Positions 5,591 through 7,931 of a stretch of DNA of 7,931 bases are shown here, piece by piece. The notes beneath the pieces are model-generated. The model worked only from the letters and a program-made list of their open reading frames with translations. It was not told the origin of the DNA and made no database searches. A program made the translations under genes and the position numbers. Each line of letters opens with the position of its first letter. Within the stretch, counting starts at the first letter, position 1. The DNA comes from an uncultured Collinsella sp. (GTDB lineage Bacteria; Actinomycetota; Coriobacteriia; Coriobacteriales; Coriobacteriaceae), in assembly GCA_900766165.1 (NCBI GenBank), contig CAAFUK010000009.1, positions 1 through 7,931 of the forward strand. Direction: 5' to 3'.

Positions 5591-6268
5591 ATGTCCAAGA
5601 AGAACCGCGCCAAGTCCAAGGCCAAGCGCTTTGGCGAGGGCTCGGCCAAGCCGATTGTTTCGGCCGCAACCTATGGCGTGGGCGGCAATGCGTTTGCGCA
5701 GGCCATCGCCGATCCGGTCTCGACGGTGCACTCCAATAAGCCCGAGCTGCTGGTGGTCGACGGCTACAACGTGATTCACTGCACGCCGCGCTACGAAAAG
5801 CTCGTGTACGACCATTCCGACGATCCGTATTCCAGCGACGTTCACGATATGGCGCGCACCGCCCTCATCAACGACGTTGCCGCGTTTGCCCAGGGCCGCT
5901 ACGAGGCCGTAATCGTGTTTGACGGTGCGGGCAATATCTCCAGCGAGCGCCCCAACCTGCCGGCCCGTGGCGTGCGTATCGAGTTTTCGCCGACGGGCGT
6001 ATCGGCCGATACCGTGGTGCAAAAGCTCTGCATCGAGGCGCGCGAGGAAGGCCGCGCGTGCTCCGTGGTGTCGAGCGACGGCACGATCCAGGCCGTCGTC
6101 ATGGGCAAGGGCGTCACGCGCATCTCGAGCCGCATGCTGGTGGACGAGATCAAACAGATCGACAACGACGTGCACGAGGCAGAGGAAGCTCCGCAGATTA
6201 AGATGACCCTGGGCAGCCGCCTGAGCCCCGATGCTCTGGCCAAGCTCAAAGCCCTTCGCGGGAGGTAG
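5591..6268 (+). CDS. yacP: NYN-domain ribonuclease, YacP/Rae1 family
   Basis: A 225-residue protein with a PIN-like NYN nuclease domain. The acidic metal site is visible as D57 in LLVVDGYNVIH (53-63), D111 in VIVFDGAGN (107-115), D140 in GVSADTVV and D163 in VVSSDGTIQ. In B. subtilis the homologue Rae1 is a ribosome-associated endonuclease that cuts certain mRNAs during translation. The same role here is inferred from family and synteny (rlmB-yacP). Residues 1-50 are an extra, lysine/arginine-rich leader (SKKNRAKSKAKRFG) not needed for the NYN fold; typical YacP is about 170 residues. A strong ribosome site GGGGGAGGAG (5575-5584) overlaps the end of rlmB, whose stop is 3 bases upstream. It appears to be the last gene of the run. 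Confidence 0.9.
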   Translation: MSKKNRAKSKAKRFGEGSAKPIVSAATYGVGGNAFAQAIADPVSTVHSNKPELLVVDGYNVIHCTPRYEKLVYDHSDDPYSSDVHDMARTALINDVAAFAQGRYEAVIVFDGAGNISSERPNLPARGVRIEFSPTGVSADTVVQKLCIEAREEGRACSVVSSDGTIQAVVMGKGVTRISSRMLVDEIKQIDNDVHEAEEAPQIKMTLGSRLSPDALAKLKALRGR

Positions 6269-6272
6269 GGAA

Positions 6273-6300
6273 GTTGGCGGGGCAATGCTGCCTCGCTAAC
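6273..6300. terminator. Hairpin between convergent yacP and hipA-like genes, probable two-way terminator
   Basis: GTTGGCGGGGCA (6273-6284) and TGCCTCGCTAAC (6289-6300) form a 12-bp stem (two G-T pairs on the plus strand) with an ATGC loop. It starts five bases after the yacP stop and contains the stop codon of the minus-strand gene (6296-6298). Neither side has a strong T-run: TCCATTC follows on plus and TTCCCT on minus. Position between convergent genes supports a terminator; efficiency is uncertain. Confidence 0.55.
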
Positions 6301-7636
6301 TCCATTCAGCGATGTCGATCATTCTTTCGAGGCGCCACGTTAGCGCCTCTTTTAGATATGGCAGCCTTGCCGTGAGCGCGTCGTTTCTGGAAAGAATCTC
6401 GATTGCCTCGTCAACGAAGCCTTCGAGTTTGTCGCCGTCAAACCAGCCCATGTCCTCGACGAGCAACATTTGTTTGGCGGGACTTGAATGAAATTGTGCG
6501 CTGGTAAAACTGTGCTCTCCCGCCCTAAGCTCCTCTAGTGATATGTTGCACCAGAGCGATGAGCCCGAATCGAAGATGGGGGCAGGTCTGCAGGCTTGCG
6601 TGTTTACGTTTCGCACGAGGCCGAAGTTGCGCCAATGACGATCGTAGTTGGCAATGATGTCGTCACATACGATCATGCGGTCAAGGGCATCCTTGACGCC
6701 TGCCACCCCGAGCTCCTCGCAGTTTGCTACGTATCGCTCGTAGTCGGTTAGTCGTTCATCTGCGTTTGCGTGCTGGTTTACATAGAACGCAGGGACATAC
6801 TCTTCTTCATCAGTTAAGAAGACATCGCATATGCTCAGGGCGGAAGTGCCCGTGCCCTCGAGTGAGTAAGGCACATAATCGCAGGCGTTTAGGATGCGAC
6901 GGTGGAGCGCGGTCGCCACCAGCTCGTTATAAGGTTCCTGGTTCAGGTGCGCTCCTGCCTTATGCAGAATTCGACGCCCGCCCTCGCACGTCCAGTACTT
7001 TTGAAGATTGCCGTCCGACGTGTTATCGGGCTTTGCGGCAGCCGCTTTTCCCTCTGGGGCAAAGGGCGCAATGGACAGCGAGACGTCATCAAAGGCGTTA
7101 TTGAAGAAGTTAATATCTTCCCACGCGAGACCGGAACCTTGGGGTCTAATCCAATACTGGTCGGATAGGGAGAGGCCAAGATTTCGCTGTACGAGTTCAT
7201 CGGGAACATCGACTGCGGCTTCTGCAAGCAGGGAGGCTAGCCCAATGCGTGCGAGCGGAATACCGCGGCCGCGCCACCAGATGCGGAAGGAGTCGAGCGA
7301 TATGGGGCTATTAGGGCCAAATACTCCAATAGGGGCGTGGGCGTAATCGATGTCGGCGCCGATGTGGGTAAAGTCTTTTCGCGATGTGCTGTAGACCAGC
7401 TGAGCGACTTCGTGCGTGCGGTTCATGAGGGTGAACGCGATCTCGTTCTTACCGTGGCCGCGGCGGGGACGTCCCCCTGTTTTGGTCACGGAGCGGAGTC
7501 GCGTGTCGACGCTGTCTTTGTCGATGAGCCATACACCAGAAGCCTTGCGGGCCTCAAGTGCTCCGTTTTTTATGAGCTCCTGCACCCTGCGCGGAGTGAT
7601 GCCGAGCAGCTCGGCGGCTTCCTTGGTAGTAAGCAT
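6296..7636 (-). CDS. HipA-like kinase with N-terminal excisionase-type helix-turn-helix
   Basis: A 446-residue protein. Residues 1-45 are an excisionase/MerR-type helix-turn-helix (LTTKEAAELLGITPRRVQEL, then a WLIDKDSV wing). A basic GGRPRRGHGK linker (54-63) leads into a HipA-like region: WWRGRGIPLAR (120-130), LGLSLSDQYWI (153-163) and PDNTSDGNLQKYW (203-215). The ATP-binding lysine is probably K226 in RILHKAG. The catalytic loop is NYDRHWRNFG (330-339; D332, N337) and the metal site is PIFDSGSSL (353-361; D356). The kinase residues look intact. HipA toxins phosphorylate translation factors such as glutamyl-tRNA synthetase; the target here is unknown. No separate hipB antitoxin gene is adjacent, so the fused domain may do repression. 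The start ATG (7636 to 7634) has GAAGGG seven bases upstream; an in-frame ATG at 7678 lies in the operator/promoter and is rejected. The gene is less GC-rich than its neighbours, which suggests acquisition. Confidence 0.85.
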   Translation of the reverse strand: MLTTKEAAELLGITPRRVQELIKNGALEARKASGVWLIDKDSVDTRLRSVTKTGGRPRRGHGKNEIAFTLMNRTHEVAQLVYSTSRKDFTHIGADIDYAHAPIGVFGPNSPISLDSFRIWWRGRGIPLARIGLASLLAEAAVDVPDELVQRNLGLSLSDQYWIRPQGSGLAWEDINFFNNAFDDVSLSIAPFAPEGKAAAAKPDNTSDGNLQKYWTCEGGRRILHKAGAHLNQEPYNELVATALHRRILNACDYVPYSLEGTGTSALSICDVFLTDEEEYVPAFYVNQHANADERLTDYERYVANCEELGVAGVKDALDRMIVCDDIIANYDRHWRNFGLVRNVNTQACRPAPIFDSGSSLWCNISLEELRAGEHSFTSAQFHSSPAKQMLLVEDMGWFDGDKLEGFVDEAIEILSRNDALTARLPYLKEALTWRLERMIDIAEWS

Positions 7637-7654
7637 CGCGAAACCCTTCGTTAG

Positions 7655-7714
7655 AACGAATAGTTTTATATATAACAATTGTAATTAAAACTATTCGTTT
7701 TAGCGAATAGTTTT
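7655..7714. promoter_or_regulatory. Three-copy inverted-repeat operator upstream of the hipA-like gene
   Basis: The element CGAATAGTTTT occurs three times in alternating orientation: forward at 7657-7667 (extended AACGAATAGTTTTA, 7655-7668), reverse at 7687-7697 (extended TAAAACTATTCGTT, 7686-7699) and forward at 7704-7714. The first two are a perfect 14-bp inverted repeat with a 17-base spacer. The last two are a perfect 11-bp inverted repeat with a 6-base spacer. They straddle the AT-rich promoter, covering its -10/start and -35 regions, which is typical of a toxin-antitoxin operator. The likely ligand is the gene's own helix-turn-helix (inference). Confidence 0.8.
7665..7693 (-). promoter_or_regulatory. 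Probable promoter of the hipA-like gene
   Basis: On the minus strand the best -10 is TATAAA (7670 to 7665), inside an AT-only stretch. A weak -35 (TAGTTT, 7693 to 7688) lies 17 bases upstream. Transcription would begin near 7658, about 20 bases before the ATG at 7636. An ACAATTGT palindrome (7675-7682) lies in the spacer. Confidence 0.5.
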
Positions 7715-7739
7715 GAGATGTGGTCGGGTGAAGGGCCTG

Positions 7740-7768
7740 TTGCGCCCCGTCCTCATTTCCTTTATTCT
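7740..7768 (+). promoter_or_regulatory. Candidate promoter of the tRNA gene
   Basis: TTGCGC (7740-7745) and TATTCT (7763-7768) are 17 bases apart, giving a start about 24 bases before the tRNA. The short leader contains a GCTTCGC/GCGAAAGC stem-like sequence (7775-7789) that would be removed by RNase P. Confidence 0.5.
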
Positions 7769-7798
7769 TAACTGGCTTCGCGCGAAAGCGCCAAGTGT

Positions 7799-7873
7799 GC
7801 CAGTGTGGCGCAACGGTAGCGCAACTGATTTGTAATCAGTGGGTTGCAGGTTCGATTCCTGTCACTGGCTCCA
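7799..7873 (+). tRNA. tRNA-Thr (anticodon TGT), CCA encoded
   Basis: A full cloverleaf can be drawn. The acceptor stem GCCAGTG/CACTGGC (7799-7805, 7863-7869) has seven perfect pairs. The D stem is GCGC/GCGC, with AACGGTA in the loop. The anticodon stem ACTGA/TCAGT carries the loop TTTGTAA, with TGT at 7831-7833. The variable loop is GGGTT. The T arm is GCAGG-TTCGATT-CCTGT. The discriminator is T7870 and CCA is encoded at 7871-7873. TGT reads ACA and other ACN threonine codons. Confidence 0.97.
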
Positions 7874-7883
7874 TGAGAGTTTC

Positions 7884-7926
7884 GGGGCGCGGCCGCCCCT
7901 CCTTGCGCGGGGGGGCGCGCGCTTTT
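7884..7926 (+). terminator. GC-rich intrinsic terminator after tRNA-Thr
   Basis: Two hairpins lie in tandem: GGGGCG-CGGC-CGCCCC (7884-7899), then GCGCG (7905-7909) with CGCGC (7918-7922), followed directly by TTTT (7923-7926). Other pairings between the G-run and C-run are possible. The window ends five bases later, so the full T-tract cannot be judged. Confidence 0.7.
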
Positions 7927-7931
7927 GTGTG

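Noticed and set aside
4880..6175. 431-residue minus-strand open frame antisense to rlmB and yacP
   Set aside because: It is histidine- and arginine-rich, low-complexity and without recognisable domains; the plus strand explains the region.
7465..7476. Perfect palindrome GGGGACGTCCCC
   Set aside because: It lies inside the coding sequence for the linker of the hipA-like protein; one short GC palindrome is not enough to call a site.
7655..7714. CRISPR-like array
   Set aside because: Only three short copies in alternating orientation with unequal spacers; this fits an operator, not a CRISPR.
7799..7873. tRNA-Thr as the attachment site of an integrated element carrying the hipA-like gene
   Set aside because: The gene lies on the 5' side of the tRNA, no repeat of the tRNA 3' end is seen in the window, and there is no integrase.

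Overview
The window is chromosomal DNA from a GC-rich bacterium. It most resembles an actinobacterium of the class Coriobacteriia (Collinsella-like). That placement is an inference from the gene order disA-ispD-ispF-cysS-rlmB-yacP, the high GC of the housekeeping genes and the manganese riboswitch upstream of mntP; no species is proven.

Left part (1-755, minus strand). A gene fragment runs off the left edge (95 to 1). Upstream of it lies a shortened mntP manganese exporter gene (406 to 116). Only its N-terminal half is recognisable, and homology stops near position 175. Its leader (about 600 to 462) is a clear yybP-ykoY Mn2+ riboswitch whose P1 strand overlaps an intrinsic terminator, which is the layout of a transcriptional ON switch. 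The control element is intact although the gene it should control is broken.

Centre (756-6268, plus strand). A compact housekeeping run encodes the diadenylate cyclase DisA, the two MEP-pathway isoprenoid enzymes IspD and IspF, cysteinyl-tRNA synthetase, a SpoU-family 23S rRNA 2'-O-methyltransferase (RlmB) and the NYN-domain ribonuclease YacP (Rae1-like). disA/ispD and ispD/ispF overlap and ispF/cysS are 3 bases apart, so these four genes are very probably one transcript. The 167-base cysS-rlmB gap holds a striking 103-nt, nearly symmetrical hairpin with about 35 base pairs. In Bacillus subtilis the mini-RNase III gene sits in this position.

Right part (6269-7931). A hairpin separates the operon from a convergent minus-strand gene (7636 to 6296). 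That gene encodes a HipA-like kinase with an excisionase-type helix-turn-helix fused to its N-terminus. Its AT-rich promoter is surrounded by three copies of a CGAATAGTTTT element in alternating orientation, which suggests autoregulation. This single-gene, toxin-antitoxin-like unit is the main accessory feature. A tRNA-Thr(TGT) gene with its own promoter and a GC-rich terminator closes the window.

The observations most worth following are the HTH-HipA fusion with its operator array, the large cysS-rlmB hairpin, and the intact Mn2+ riboswitch now upstream of a truncated mntP and a different gene.
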